Assembly (NCBI GenBank): GCA_023392535.1
Contig: JAEVYY010000024.1
Span: 62,001 to 126,000, forward strand
Source: Bacillota bacterium
GTDB taxonomy: Bacteria; Bacillota; Clostridia; Lachnospirales; Lachnospiraceae
DNA: 64,000 bases
Direction of reading: 5' to 3'
The position numbers and the translations under genes were made by a program. Of the stretch, positions 38,489-48,449 are shown piece by piece; the stretch's first letter is position 1; each line of letters starts with the position of its first letter. Under the pieces are notes generated by a model that was given only the letters and a program-made list of their open reading frames with translations, was not told the DNA's origin and made no database searches.

Positions 38489-40054
38489 CTATTTATAGTA
38501 ATTCCTATAATTCCACACGATTTCAAATCGATTTCCTTCAAATACCAAGATCTCTTTTACAAAGAGCATCACCATATCCTTGCTAAGCCATTCGGCATAC
38601 TCAGATCTTTGGCATACTCCCTGCTCATTGTTTTGCTGCCTATCTTTTGTGAACAAAGAGCACTCTTTTTGCAGTTCATGAATTTTTTCATAAATCTGAT
38701 TCGTCTGTTGGGTATTGGATTCTAGTATTGCTGCATATTTTTCCTTTGAAATAGTTTCAAAACAATACTCTTCAAAGGCATGCTTCCGAATAACACTGAT
38801 CTTTTTTATTTCTTCTCGCTTCATTTGAATTTCCTTTTTTAGATTCTGTATCCTTTCATGATTCGTTAAGCTGATTTTGGTAAGACATCTCTCATTACGT
38901 AATACCAGGCTGACCTGCATATTGATAATCGCAAGTAGAATATCACTAAACACCTTTTCCATTACTTTGATTTTGCTACATCGGGTACTTTCTTCATACT
39001 TCGCCATATAGCAATAATAATAGGCTTGGTTTCCACTGGATCTTGTCAGGTTATGATGACAATACCCACATTTTAAAATCCCGGTCATTGGATTTTTTCT
39101 GACTGAAACCTGTTTGCGGGAAGCTCTCCTTTTCGTAAACCAAATACCAGCTTTCAAAAATAGCTCTTGTGTTACGATCGGTTCATGCGTATTCATAGCA
39201 ATAATCCATTCTTCTTTTGGATTCCCCTTGGTTCGTTTTGTCGATACATCTGCTTTTGTCCGTCTATAACTTACTAGTTTTCCAGTATATCTCTGGTCGC
39301 AAAGAATCCGTTTGATGGAAAATCGTGTCCATAATAGACGATCATCCTGTATGTTCCACCCACGACTCTTATCGGTACCTTTCTTCCTACGATAGGCCAG
39401 TGGGGCAAGGACCTTTTCTTCATTTAAAAGAACTGCTATTTCATTAGGATTCCTACCATCTGCTGCCATCTGAAAAATACGTCTTACCACCGTTGCTGCC
39501 TGATCATCAATTACCAGCTTGTTTTTCCCCGTTTCTAATAATTCATAGCCGTAAAATGCGATTGTACCGAGGTATTTTCCATTGAGCCATCGGACTTTGT
39601 TAGAACTGCGAATTTTTAAAGAAAGATCACGACTATAGAGCTCACTTACCAAACTCTTTATTGCAACATCCATACTTACAGAACTTCCCTTGGTCCGGTT
39701 ACTGTCATAGCTATCGTTAACTGCTATAAAACGAACCCCGTAAAGAGGAAAAACCTGTTCCAGGTAATCACATACATCAATGTAATTACGCCCAAACCTT
39801 GAAAGATCTTTCACAATAATACAGTCGATCTGCCTCCGCCTAACTAACGTAAGCAGACGCTTTATTTGCGGACGGTCAAAATTTGTCCCACTGTACCCGT
39901 CATCCTTGAACTCTATCCTCTTCCAATCTTGAAAATCACACGTTTGGGAAACAAATCTATAAAGAAGATCCCTTTGATTTTTAATGCTGTCACTTTCCCC
40001 TATTGTTTGATCTTCAGAAGAAAGTCTCATATAGAAAGCGAGTGTTTTTGGCAT
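38489..40054 (-). CDS. Large serine recombinase, inner element, third of three
   Basis: 521 residues from ATG 40054 (MPKTLAFYMRLSSED), ten bases after AAAGGAGG; the frame is open to 40081. Catalytic Ser in RLSSED, resolvase domain to about residue 150, recombinase domain, zinc ribbon (CGYCHH...CYMAKY...C) and C-terminal coiled coil. It overlaps the preceding recombinase gene by 28 bases and lies closest to the inner att core, the usual place for the integrase. Confidence 0.9.
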   Translation of the reverse strand: MPKTLAFYMRLSSEDQTIGESDSIKNQRDLLYRFVSQTCDFQDWKRIEFKDDGYSGTNFDRPQIKRLLTLVRRRQIDCIIVKDLSRFGRNYIDVCDYLEQVFPLYGVRFIAVNDSYDSNRTKGSSVSMDVAIKSLVSELYSRDLSLKIRSSNKVRWLNGKYLGTIAFYGYELLETGKNKLVIDDQAATVVRRIFQMAADGRNPNEIAVLLNEEKVLAPLAYRRKKGTDKSRGWNIQDDRLLWTRFSIKRILCDQRYTGKLVSYRRTKADVSTKRTKGNPKEEWIIAMNTHEPIVTQELFLKAGIWFTKRRASRKQVSVRKNPMTGILKCGYCHHNLTRSSGNQAYYYCYMAKYEESTRCSKIKVMEKVFSDILLAIINMQVSLVLRNERCLTKISLTNHERIQNLKKEIQMKREEIKKISVIRKHAFEEYCFETISKEKYAAILESNTQQTNQIYEKIHELQKECSLFTKDRQQNNEQGVCQRSEYAEWLSKDMVMLFVKEILVFEGNRFEIVWNYRNYYK

Positions 40055-41754
40055 ACCTCCCCTGCCTCCTTTCCATACCATAGAATAGGATTATATTCAT
40101 CTTTAAAATGAAAGACAACTTCAAAACGGTTATCTGACCATACCCATACATGACTGACCAATTCCCGTATCATTTCTCTTGTCATGATCGATTCCTTTTC
40201 ACCGTGTTCAAAAGAAGTGATCCATTTATTTTTACTGGTAAGCACTTGCGTATATTTTGTAAGCTCCTGTGAAAGTTCCTGAATTTCTTTCTGAATCCTG
40301 TCATTTTTTCGGTTATAACGTTCCTTCTTATAATAGAAATCTTCTTTTGTTAGGATGCCATTTTCAAACGACTCAAACAAAGCGCTCTTTAAAGCAATGA
40401 TCCGTTTGCTGTTCGCTTTTAGGGTTTGTATACGACATTGCGTATAATGGATATGCTTTTGGTATACAGAAGACTCATGATACGAAATCAATAGTTTTTT
40501 CATATCCAACAGCAAAGCAATCTGATTACGGACCACTGAAAAAATAGCTGATTCAAGCAGTTCTTCACGCGTTGATTTCTTTATGCATCCATGTGATAAA
40601 TTCTCATTATAAATCCTGCATTGTTGATAATAACGGACAGAGGAAACTGTTGCATCCCTATAGCGTACCATTTTGGTGTGACAGTCTCCGCAATACAATA
40701 ACCCCAGGAGAATATTTTCCTTTTTCCCATGTTCGTCAAACTTTCCTCTTAAGGCAATTGCCTGTTTCCTTTTCTGTTCCTTTTGCTTTTGAATCTTCCA
40801 ATAGGTCTCGTCGTCTATGATAGCTTCGTGAGTGTTGGGAACTATAATCCATTCAGATCTCGGTATTTTAGTACTGGGTAGTCCATCACAAAGAGCTTTC
40901 TTTGTTTTACCCTGTGCCATACATCCCGTATAAATGGGATTATCTGTAATGCTTTTTATCATCTGGCTCTGCCAGAGCTGATTTTTGGGCCTATTTTTAA
41001 TTCTACCTTTAAGATATAACAATAAAGAGGGACATAAAATATTTGCTTCGTTGAGCTTTCTAGCAATTCCGATATCGCTAATCCCTTTTGACTTCCACTG
41101 AAATATCTGATATACCGTAGGCGCTGTATCTGTATCCAAAATGAGCTGATTTTTATTCTCCGGCGATTTATTATACCCATAGGGGGCAAAAGTACCTATA
41201 AATTCTCCCTTTCGTTGTTTTGTTTCCAACGAAGTATTAATTTTACGAGAAATATCCTTCGCATAAAAATCATTCACTATATTTTTTAACGATATCATCA
41301 TGGCCTTGTTTTTGCTTTCTATGAGGCTGTCATAATCATCCTGAATTGCTATGAAGCGCAATCCCATGTTAGGGAAAGTCTTTTCTATATAATAGCCTGC
41401 TTCCACATAGTTTCTTCCAAAACGTGACAAATCCTTAACTATAATACAGTCTATCTGACCATTTATAGCTGCATCCATCATATTTTCAAATGCAGGACGT
41501 TCAAAGTCTGTACCTGTATACCCATTATCACAAAATATCTGGCACAACCGCATATCTGACCGCTCACTGACAAAGCGTTCCAACATAAGCTGTTGGTTTT
41601 GAATACTTTCTCTTTCAGCTGCATAATTGTTATCTTGCACAGAAAGTCTCACATAAATAGCTGTATTATAGATATGTTCTGGAAATCCTGCCTTTTTACT
41701 TGCAGCCAAGCCTAGAGAATCACCCATCGTATTTTGTCTGCTCCTTCTTGCCAT
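40027..41754 (-). CDS. Large serine recombinase, inner element, second of three
   Basis: 575 residues. N-terminal extension of about 28 residues, catalytic Ser in YVRLSVQD, the KDLSRFGRNYVEAG helix, recombinase domain, zinc ribbon (CGDCHTK...C...C) and coiled coil. Its ATG starts right behind the stop of the first recombinase gene. Clearly different in sequence from its two neighbours, so not a recent duplicate. Confidence 0.9.
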   Translation of the reverse strand: MARRSRQNTMGDSLGLAASKKAGFPEHIYNTAIYVRLSVQDNNYAAERESIQNQQLMLERFVSERSDMRLCQIFCDNGYTGTDFERPAFENMMDAAINGQIDCIIVKDLSRFGRNYVEAGYYIEKTFPNMGLRFIAIQDDYDSLIESKNKAMMISLKNIVNDFYAKDISRKINTSLETKQRKGEFIGTFAPYGYNKSPENKNQLILDTDTAPTVYQIFQWKSKGISDIGIARKLNEANILCPSLLLYLKGRIKNRPKNQLWQSQMIKSITDNPIYTGCMAQGKTKKALCDGLPSTKIPRSEWIIVPNTHEAIIDDETYWKIQKQKEQKRKQAIALRGKFDEHGKKENILLGLLYCGDCHTKMVRYRDATVSSVRYYQQCRIYNENLSHGCIKKSTREELLESAIFSVVRNQIALLLDMKKLLISYHESSVYQKHIHYTQCRIQTLKANSKRIIALKSALFESFENGILTKEDFYYKKERYNRKNDRIQKEIQELSQELTKYTQVLTSKNKWITSFEHGEKESIMTREMIRELVSHVWVWSDNRFEVVFHFKDEYNPILWYGKEAGEVCQKHSLSI

Positions 41755-43395
41755 TTAGATCTCCCCTCCTGCTTTAGTCATGTCGAGCAAGGAATTGACT
41801 TGCATCTCTTGTTCCATATCGTATTGGTACAATAAAAAGAGCTCAATGCGGTTTCCTTCATAAATATTAATATGGTCAATTAAAGCGACAACAACAGGCC
41901 TGGTAAGATACGTAATTTTTTCGCACTGTTGCAATATCTTTGTAAAATTCCTACCTTCTTTTAAATTTATGTTGGTACAACGTTCTTTTTTCATCCTGCT
42001 CAAATCATCTTCTGCCGCTTTCTGTTGCCTATCATAATGAAGTTCCATCTCAAAGTATTCTTCGTTTGAAATGAGTTCTTCTGCTTTGGCTTTCAGTAAA
42101 GCGCTTTTCAATCGTTGATATCGCTCTATTTCTTCTTTTTTCTGCTTCTCCTGTATTTCAGCCCGGGTCTCTAAACTCTTACGACTGGGAAATTTCGCAA
42201 TGCGATTGCTCATTTTCTCAGCATCAAGGAAAATACCAATCTGAGCTCTGATGCTGGTGAGAACCGCTTGCTCCAGTAAGGTATCTTTCATTCTGTGGCT
42301 GGAACAATTTTTTGTTTTTCGGTTATTGCCACACATATAATAGGTATAAATTCTGCCGCCACGATTGTTGTTATTTCTCACCATACTGTGTTTACATTCC
42401 CCACAAAATAACAGACCGCTGAACAGGTATACCCTTTGCTCCTTTGGTGCAATGCGAGTGTCTTTCATAAGAAGGCGCTTTATCGTATCATACATTTCTC
42501 TTTCAATAATCGGTTCATGATTATGTTCTATTCGAACCCACTCATTTTCAGGTCTCTGTATAAGTTTATTAATTTTATGGTTTGGACTACTTCGCTTTCC
42601 CTGTACTAAGGTACCAACATAAAACTCATTTTTCAAGATACGACCAATGGAAACGGCTGTCCATCTAGCTTTTGGGTTAATTTGAAAACCACTCTTATAC
42701 TTCATACCACAGTAACGCTTGTACTCCGTTGGTGATAAAATGCCGATTTCATCCAGACGATCTGCAATACGCTGCTGACTGAATCCCTCTAACTTCCATT
42801 TAAATATATCCCTCACCACATCGGCAGCATATTCATCTATTACCAGCTTATGTCTGTTCGCAGGGTCTTTCCGATACCCATATACAGCGAAGGAGCCAAT
42901 AAATTCTCCCTTTCTCCGTTTGACCTCAAGCTGGCTCCTGATTTTTACTGAAATATCACGACAGTAAGCATCATTTACCAGATTTTTAAAGGGTAAGACA
43001 ATATCATCTGCTCCACCTTTTCTCTTTAAAGAATCATAACCATCATTAATCGCGATGAAACGAACTCCATATAGGGGGAACTCCTGATCCAGGAATCTCC
43101 CTGCTTCTATAAAATTTCTTGCAAAACGGGACAAATCCTTTACGATGACGCAATCAATCTGACCACTTCTTATATTCCTTAACAACTGTTGAAAAGCCGG
43201 TCGGTCAAAATTGGCGCCGCTGTATCCATCGTCAACATGAACTGCGCACACCTGTATATCAGTATTATGGGTGAGATACTGTCTAATTAACTCCTTTTGG
43301 TTCACGATACTGTCACTTTCAACCTTATCTTCCTCTTCTTTGGAAAGACGCACATAGATAGCCGCACGATAACATTGATTCCATTGCTCTTTCAT
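41755..43395 (-). CDS. Large serine recombinase, inner element, first of three
   Basis: 546 residues. Catalytic Ser in YVRLSKEEED, resolvase domain with VKDLSRFARNFIEAG, recombinase domain, zinc ribbon (CGECKHS...CGNN...C) and coiled coil. GGAGG-like site precedes ATG 43395. Follows a small conserved gene by 25 bases and forms an operon with the two other recombinases. Confidence 0.9.
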   Translation of the reverse strand: MKEQWNQCYRAAIYVRLSKEEEDKVESDSIVNQKELIRQYLTHNTDIQVCAVHVDDGYSGANFDRPAFQQLLRNIRSGQIDCVIVKDLSRFARNFIEAGRFLDQEFPLYGVRFIAINDGYDSLKRKGGADDIVLPFKNLVNDAYCRDISVKIRSQLEVKRRKGEFIGSFAVYGYRKDPANRHKLVIDEYAADVVRDIFKWKLEGFSQQRIADRLDEIGILSPTEYKRYCGMKYKSGFQINPKARWTAVSIGRILKNEFYVGTLVQGKRSSPNHKINKLIQRPENEWVRIEHNHEPIIEREMYDTIKRLLMKDTRIAPKEQRVYLFSGLLFCGECKHSMVRNNNNRGGRIYTYYMCGNNRKTKNCSSHRMKDTLLEQAVLTSIRAQIGIFLDAEKMSNRIAKFPSRKSLETRAEIQEKQKKEEIERYQRLKSALLKAKAEELISNEEYFEMELHYDRQQKAAEDDLSRMKKERCTNINLKEGRNFTKILQQCEKITYLTRPVVVALIDHINIYEGNRIELFLLYQYDMEQEMQVNSLLDMTKAGGEI

Positions 43396-43420
43396 AGTGA
43401 AACCTCCAAAACTTTAAGTT

Positions 43421-43675
43421 CTAAATTATCTTCAAGTAATTTTCAAGGCAATCTTCAAGTGTTTTTGATGTTTCTGAAAAACTGATTTTTACAACGGCAT
43501 CTCCACATTTAAAACAATACGGATTTCCGATCTTCATCATAAAATCTTGTAACCTTTGTTCCCTAGATAGCTTTTTATCTATCGTTACATCATTGATATC
43601 AACCAGTGTATTTCGATCTACTGTCCTTACATCTACCTCTTTAAGAGATGATTGCAATGTATTTGGTGACTGCAT
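43421..43675 (-). CDS. Small conserved protein preceding the recombinases (DUF6870-like)
   Basis: 84 residues from ATG 43675, eight bases after AAAGGAGG. Contains VDRNTLVDINDVTID, a CFKCG pair and KISFSETSKTLEDCLENYL. I recall proteins of this pattern (DUF6870) before serine recombinases in Lachnospiraceae mobile elements. A regulatory or directionality role is possible but unproven. Confidence 0.7.
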   Translation of the reverse strand: MQSPNTLQSSLKEVDVRTVDRNTLVDINDVTIDKKLSREQRLQDFMMKIGNPYCFKCGDAVVKISFSETSKTLEDCLENYLKII

Positions 43676-43747
43676 GGCATGGCCTCCTTTACCGCTTCTC
43701 CTACACTTTATGTAAAATCTGGATTGTCCTATGATAAGTAACTTAAA

Positions 43748-43783
43748 AGACAGTACTTTGCCCAAAAAAGCAAAATACTGTCT
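43748..43783 (-). terminator. Terminator of the iron-uptake/ABC exporter operon
   Basis: Arms AGACAGTACTTTG and CAAAATACTGTCT (one mismatch), followed by TTTTAAG on the minus strand, 65 bases after the exporter stop. Confidence 0.75.
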
Positions 43784-43847
43784 TCGAAAGTGAAGATAAT
43801 TTCTATATGGAATCCAACATCCTATTTGCAATAATATCATATTCCTT

Positions 43848-45572
43848 TCATCCTGCATGGACACCATGCAGGCCTGCAAATATCCCGCCTCTTTCCATTA
43901 ATTCATCGTGGCTGCCCATTTCCGCAATCCCTGTTCCATCCAGCACCACAATCAAATCTGCATCCCGGGTGGTAGAAAGCCTGTGTGCAATCATAATGGT
44001 GGTACGTGTTTTCGATATCTCGTTCAACGCCGCCTGAATTTCCATTTCTGTTTTGGTGTCTAAGGCGGAGGTCGCTTCGTCTAAAATCAGGATGGGGGAA
44101 TCTCTTAAAATAGCCCTGGCAATGGCAATTCTCTGCCTTTGCCCCCCAGAGAGCAGGACACCTCTTTCTCCTATGGTGGTGTCGTAACCATGTTCCATTT
44201 TTTCAATAAAATCATGGGCATTGGCAGCTTTTGCCGCAGCAAGTACCTCTTCTTTCGTGGCACCTTTCCAGCCATAGGCTATATTCTCATACACGGTGCC
44301 ATTAAATAAGAAGGTATCCTGTAATACCATAGAAATATTATTGCGCAGACTGGAAAGGGTTACATCCCGAATATCAATTCCATCAAGATAAACCGCCCCG
44401 TTTTGAGGATCATAAAAACGGTTAATCAGGTTCGCAATTGTGCTCTTGCCCACACCCGTGGTTCCAACCAGCGCCACCGTCTGTCCTGTTTGTATTTTTA
44501 AATTAATATTTTCCATCACAGGAATATCTTCATGATAGGAAAAGGTCAGATCTCTTAGCTCAATCTCTCCCTTAACCCGCTTCAGAACAATGGCATTTTC
44601 TTTTTCTTTTACCTCTGAAATTTCATCAAACACATCAAAAACACGTTTACATCCAGCTCCGGCCTCTCCAGCTCGTTCAACAAGAGCGGAAAAATTTTTC
44701 ACTGGTCCGTAAAACATAGATAAATACATGGCAAAACCAACAATGTCGCCAATGTTCACCTCTCCCGTTCCTACTAAATGTCCGCCGTAAATCACCACAA
44801 TAACCGTGCCCAGTGCCGTTACAAATGCCAGCAAAGGATATGATGTTTCAAAAAAGAAACTGGCACGAAGATAGGCCCGGCTGTGAAGTATGGCAAGGTG
44901 GGAAATACTGTTTTCTTCATGCCCCTGCTGATTAAAAATCTGTATCTCTTTCATTCCGGAAAGATTGTCCTGAACCTTGCCGGCAAGCACTCCTCTCACA
45001 CGGGAGTTCTCCTTCCATACGGGTGAAACGTGATGTCCCTGCCAAAGAGTAATTCCTAATAAGAACGGAATGGTGACCAGGCTCATAAAAGCCAGTTTTA
45101 CATTAATGGTAAACAGCAGGATGCCGACCCCCATAAAAGTAAGGATATTCACAATAAAATCAGGAATCACATGAGCCAGAAGCACCTCTGCATCTAAGGT
45201 ATCATTCACCACCCGGCTGGTAAGGTCGCCAGTTCTGCTTTTGTGGAAATAACTCAGGCTCATATTCTGCAGCTTTCCATAAAGCAGTTTGCGTAAATCC
45301 GCCACATAATGCAGTGCCGCGTAGTGGTTCATATATCCTGCTGCCGATGCGCCTGCCGCCTGCAGCGTTGCCGTCCCCAGCAAAAGAAGGCCGATGCGTA
45401 AGGCTTTTGTGCCAAAATCTCCCCTTCCCTCTGTGGCAAGAGAGGTCAACTCTCTTAATGCCCACGGGGTGTAAAATCCGGCAACTGTAGATACCACCAG
45501 GGCTAAAAATGCAAACACCAGAAAGACCCGATATTTTTTTGCCTCGCAAAATATCCGCAGTGCTATCTTCAT
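43848..45572 (-). CDS. ABC exporter-type half-transporter (membrane plus ATPase)
   Basis: 574 residues: six membrane helices (about 1-310) then an ATPase domain with Walker A GTTGVGKST, signature LSGGQRQR, Walker B ILILDEATSALD. Such proteins beside siderophore systems export or import metal chelates (IrtAB/YbtPQ type), normally as a pair; only one is here, so a homodimer is implied. Overlaps the upstream ATPase gene by four bases. Confidence 0.88.
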   Translation of the reverse strand: MKIALRIFCEAKKYRVFLVFAFLALVVSTVAGFYTPWALRELTSLATEGRGDFGTKALRIGLLLLGTATLQAAGASAAGYMNHYAALHYVADLRKLLYGKLQNMSLSYFHKSRTGDLTSRVVNDTLDAEVLLAHVIPDFIVNILTFMGVGILLFTINVKLAFMSLVTIPFLLGITLWQGHHVSPVWKENSRVRGVLAGKVQDNLSGMKEIQIFNQQGHEENSISHLAILHSRAYLRASFFFETSYPLLAFVTALGTVIVVIYGGHLVGTGEVNIGDIVGFAMYLSMFYGPVKNFSALVERAGEAGAGCKRVFDVFDEISEVKEKENAIVLKRVKGEIELRDLTFSYHEDIPVMENINLKIQTGQTVALVGTTGVGKSTIANLINRFYDPQNGAVYLDGIDIRDVTLSSLRNNISMVLQDTFLFNGTVYENIAYGWKGATKEEVLAAAKAANAHDFIEKMEHGYDTTIGERGVLLSGGQRQRIAIARAILRDSPILILDEATSALDTKTEMEIQAALNEISKTRTTIMIAHRLSTTRDADLIVVLDGTGIAEMGSHDELMERGGIFAGLHGVHAG

Positions 45573-46390
45573 ACAGAAATCGCCTCCCTCTTTGGTAAAT
45601 CCTTCTGGTGCAGTAGTGAGTAAGTAAGGCAGACCGGTCTTCCCGTTCTGGATTCATGCACAACTTCTGCGTCAATGGAGAAGGTCTCCTTTAAAACTTC
45701 AGGAATCATTACTTCCTTAGGTGTCCCATGCCTTATGATTTTTCCACTGCGGATGGCAATCATATAATCAGAAAAACGCGCTGCTAAGTTTAAATCATGA
45801 AGTACCATCGCAATGGTACATCCCTGCTTGCGGTTCAAACTGTATAAAAGCTCCAGCACCTCCAGCTGATGAGCCATATCCAGATATGTAGTAGGTTCAT
45901 CCAGTAAAATCAGATCTGTCTGCTGGGCAAGGGCCATGGCAATCCAGACTCTTTGCCGCTGACCGCCTGACAAGGTGTTTACCTCCCGATCCGTAAGGTC
46001 AGAAAGCTTTGTTGCGGAAATTGCCCACTCGACTATTTTTTTATCTTCCTTTGTTAACTTTCCAAAGCCATTTTGGTGAGGAAATCTTCCGTAGGCAACC
46101 AGTTCACTTACCGTCAATCCACCAGGTGCGGAAGGGGTCTGAGGTAAAATGGACATTTTTTTTGCAATCTCTTTTGTGGGTAACATGGAAATGTCCCCGC
46201 CGTCTAAATAAACCATGCCTTTCTTCGGCTTCAAAATGCGTCCGACCGCCTTTAGCACCGTTGATTTTCCACATCCGTTCGGGCCGATGATTGACGTGAT
46301 TTTATTTTGAGGGATGGCCATATCCAGATTTTCCACAATCAGTGCATTGTCATACGCAATGTCTAAGTTCTCTGTTGCAATACTATTCAT
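45569..46390 (-). CDS. Iron-siderophore ABC transporter ATPase (FepC/FhuC type)
   Basis: 273 residues with Walker A GPNGCGKST, signature LSGGQRQR and Walker B LILLDEP. Energises the two FecCD-type permeases encoded upstream. Part of a five-gene uptake operon in the inner element. Confidence 0.92.
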   Translation of the reverse strand: MNSIATENLDIAYDNALIVENLDMAIPQNKITSIIGPNGCGKSTVLKAVGRILKPKKGMVYLDGGDISMLPTKEIAKKMSILPQTPSAPGGLTVSELVAYGRFPHQNGFGKLTKEDKKIVEWAISATKLSDLTDREVNTLSGGQRQRVWIAMALAQQTDLILLDEPTTYLDMAHQLEVLELLYSLNRKQGCTIAMVLHDLNLAARFSDYMIAIRSGKIIRHGTPKEVMIPEVLKETFSIDAEVVHESRTGRPVCLTYSLLHQKDLPKREAISV

Positions 46391-46400
46391 ACTGTACTCC

Positions 46401-47396
46401 TTAATTATTTGCTTTTGCCAATAGATACAAAAAGTATGGTGTGCTGAGCACCGTAATTACAATGCCCGTAGGTACATCCGTACCCAGGCTGATGGTTCTT
46501 GTTATGGTATCTGCCAGCAGAACGATGATCGCTCCGCACAGCCCCGCCGCTGTAAGAAGCAGTTTGTGGTTAGAGCCAACGATTTTTCTTGCCATATGAG
46601 GGGCAATCATGCCTACGAAAAAGAAATTGCCTCCCAGCGATACACTTCCGGAAGAAAGCGCCACTGCAGCCACCGTCAGACCAATAAATTCCGGCTTTAC
46701 CGCAGTGCCCAGACCGGTAGCCGTTTCATTTCCAAGGTTTAAAATATTCAGCACATGGGATTTATATAATGCATAGGCACACAAAATGGCCGTCCATGGT
46801 ACCAAAATCGCCAGATACCGCCAGTCATCTCCCCACAGGCTGCCTGCACTCCAGCGCTGTATAAATTCCATTTGATTTTGGTCCAGTTTCAGCGTAAGCA
46901 GTGTGGTTAACGCACCATAACCGCTTCCCAGTGCCACACCCGTTAAAATCAATCCTGTAGGGGAAATATCTTTGTTCTTCCGGTAAGAAAGAAGAAAAAT
47001 CAACCCCGCGGCAGTCATCCCGCCCACAAAAGATAATACCGGCATTAAGATTGCCGAAGAATTGGACTTTGCAGAGAAAATCACTACAAAAATCAAAACA
47101 AAGAGTCCGGAACCGGAGCTGATTCCCAAGGTGCCCGGGCTTGCCATATCATTTCTTAACAGGCTCTGCATGATGCAGCCTGAAATTCCCATGCCGATTC
47201 CAACCAAAACCGCCAGTATTATGCGGGGCAGACGAAATTCCATAATAATCAGGTTCTGTTTCGGTGTACCTTTTCCTAAAATCACACTCATCACCTCTGC
47301 AGGAGTAAGGTTCATTTTACCTGAATTAATACTGATAATCGCGACCAGCACCATCAAAACAGTCATAAATAACAGAATATAACCTTTCTTTTTCAC
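46401..47396 (-). CDS. FecCD-family siderophore permease, second
   Basis: 331 residues, about nine to ten membrane helices, with family motifs RLPRIILAVLVGIGMGISG and FFFVGMIAPHMARK. Overlaps the other permease gene by four bases and pairs with it as a heterodimer. Confidence 0.92.
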   Translation of the reverse strand: MKKKGYILLFMTVLMVLVAIISINSGKMNLTPAEVMSVILGKGTPKQNLIIMEFRLPRIILAVLVGIGMGISGCIMQSLLRNDMASPGTLGISSGSGLFVLIFVVIFSAKSNSSAILMPVLSFVGGMTAAGLIFLLSYRKNKDISPTGLILTGVALGSGYGALTTLLTLKLDQNQMEFIQRWSAGSLWGDDWRYLAILVPWTAILCAYALYKSHVLNILNLGNETATGLGTAVKPEFIGLTVAAVALSSGSVSLGGNFFFVGMIAPHMARKIVGSNHKLLLTAAGLCGAIIVLLADTITRTISLGTDVPTGIVITVLSTPYFLYLLAKANN

Positions 47397-48418
47397 TCAA
47401 ATTCCCTCCTTTGTTTTCTTGCCAGATAGAGGAAATAAGGAACACCAATAACGGCAAAGATAATGCCTATGGGTGTTTCATAAGGCTTATTGATTAATCT
47501 TCCTAGCAGATCCGCAAAAACCGTAAGCAATGCGCCGTACAGTCCTGATGCAGGAATAATATAGCGGTAATCGACTCCCACAAAATACCGGACAATATGA
47601 GGAGTAATTAGACCGACAAAGCCGACCGGACCAACAATAATAACAGAAAGTCCTGTAAGCAGGAGCACAATAATCGTAGAAATGCCCTTCACGAATCTTG
47701 TTTTTAATCCAAGACCCGTGGCTACCTCTTCCCCTAAGCTGAGCACTGTGACGGAAGGGGAAAGTGCAAGTGCACCGACCACCCCAAGGACAAAAGCCGG
47801 TATCACGGTCAGTAGCTCACTCCATTTAGCCCCCGCCGTTCCTCCTGCTGTCCAATAAGCAAGGGCATGTCCCAAATGATATCGGATAGAAATATACTGG
47901 CTGAATGCGCCAAACAGCATGGAAATTGAGATCCCAGCCAAAACAAGGCGCTGGGGCGTCATTCCTCGCTTTCCCATGGATGCAATAGAATAAGTCATTG
48001 CCGTTGTGACAGCAGCACCCATACATGCAAACAGCATGGTCTGTCCGTAAGTCCGCATGGGCAAAAAAGCCATACAAAGTGCCATAGCAAACGTTGACCC
48101 CGAACTAATGCCCATCAGTCCGGAATCAGCCAGTGGATTTCTGGTTGTCCCCTGCATGATGGCACCGCAAATGGCTAAACTGCAGCCTACCATTAAATCC
48201 GCCACAGTTCTAGGAAGGCGCAGTGTCTGGATAATCTGATGCTCTGTTAATTCAGGATCAAACTGAAAAACTGCCTCCCATGCAGTGGCAATTCTCATGT
48301 CAGCAGCACCAAATGTAATGGAGGCCGCTGAAATAATTAATAAAATTCCAAATCCGAGAGCCATGTAAAAGGCAAAGGTGATGGAACCCTTCCATCCCTT
48401 AGTTGTGGTATTTTTCAT
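47393..48418 (-). CDS. FecCD-family siderophore permease, first
   Basis: 341 residues, about ten membrane helices, with RLPRTVADLMVGCSLAICG and GLITPHIVRYFVG. Partner of the next permease in the operon. Confidence 0.92.
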   Translation of the reverse strand: MKNTTTKGWKGSITFAFYMALGFGILLIISAASITFGAADMRIATAWEAVFQFDPELTEHQIIQTLRLPRTVADLMVGCSLAICGAIMQGTTRNPLADSGLMGISSGSTFAMALCMAFLPMRTYGQTMLFACMGAAVTTAMTYSIASMGKRGMTPQRLVLAGISISMLFGAFSQYISIRYHLGHALAYWTAGGTAGAKWSELLTVIPAFVLGVVGALALSPSVTVLSLGEEVATGLGLKTRFVKGISTIIVLLLTGLSVIIVGPVGFVGLITPHIVRYFVGVDYRYIIPASGLYGALLTVFADLLGRLINKPYETPIGIIFAVIGVPYFLYLARKQRREFE

Positions 48419-48449
48419 GGTGTTGTTCCTTTCCGTGGTGATAATAACA

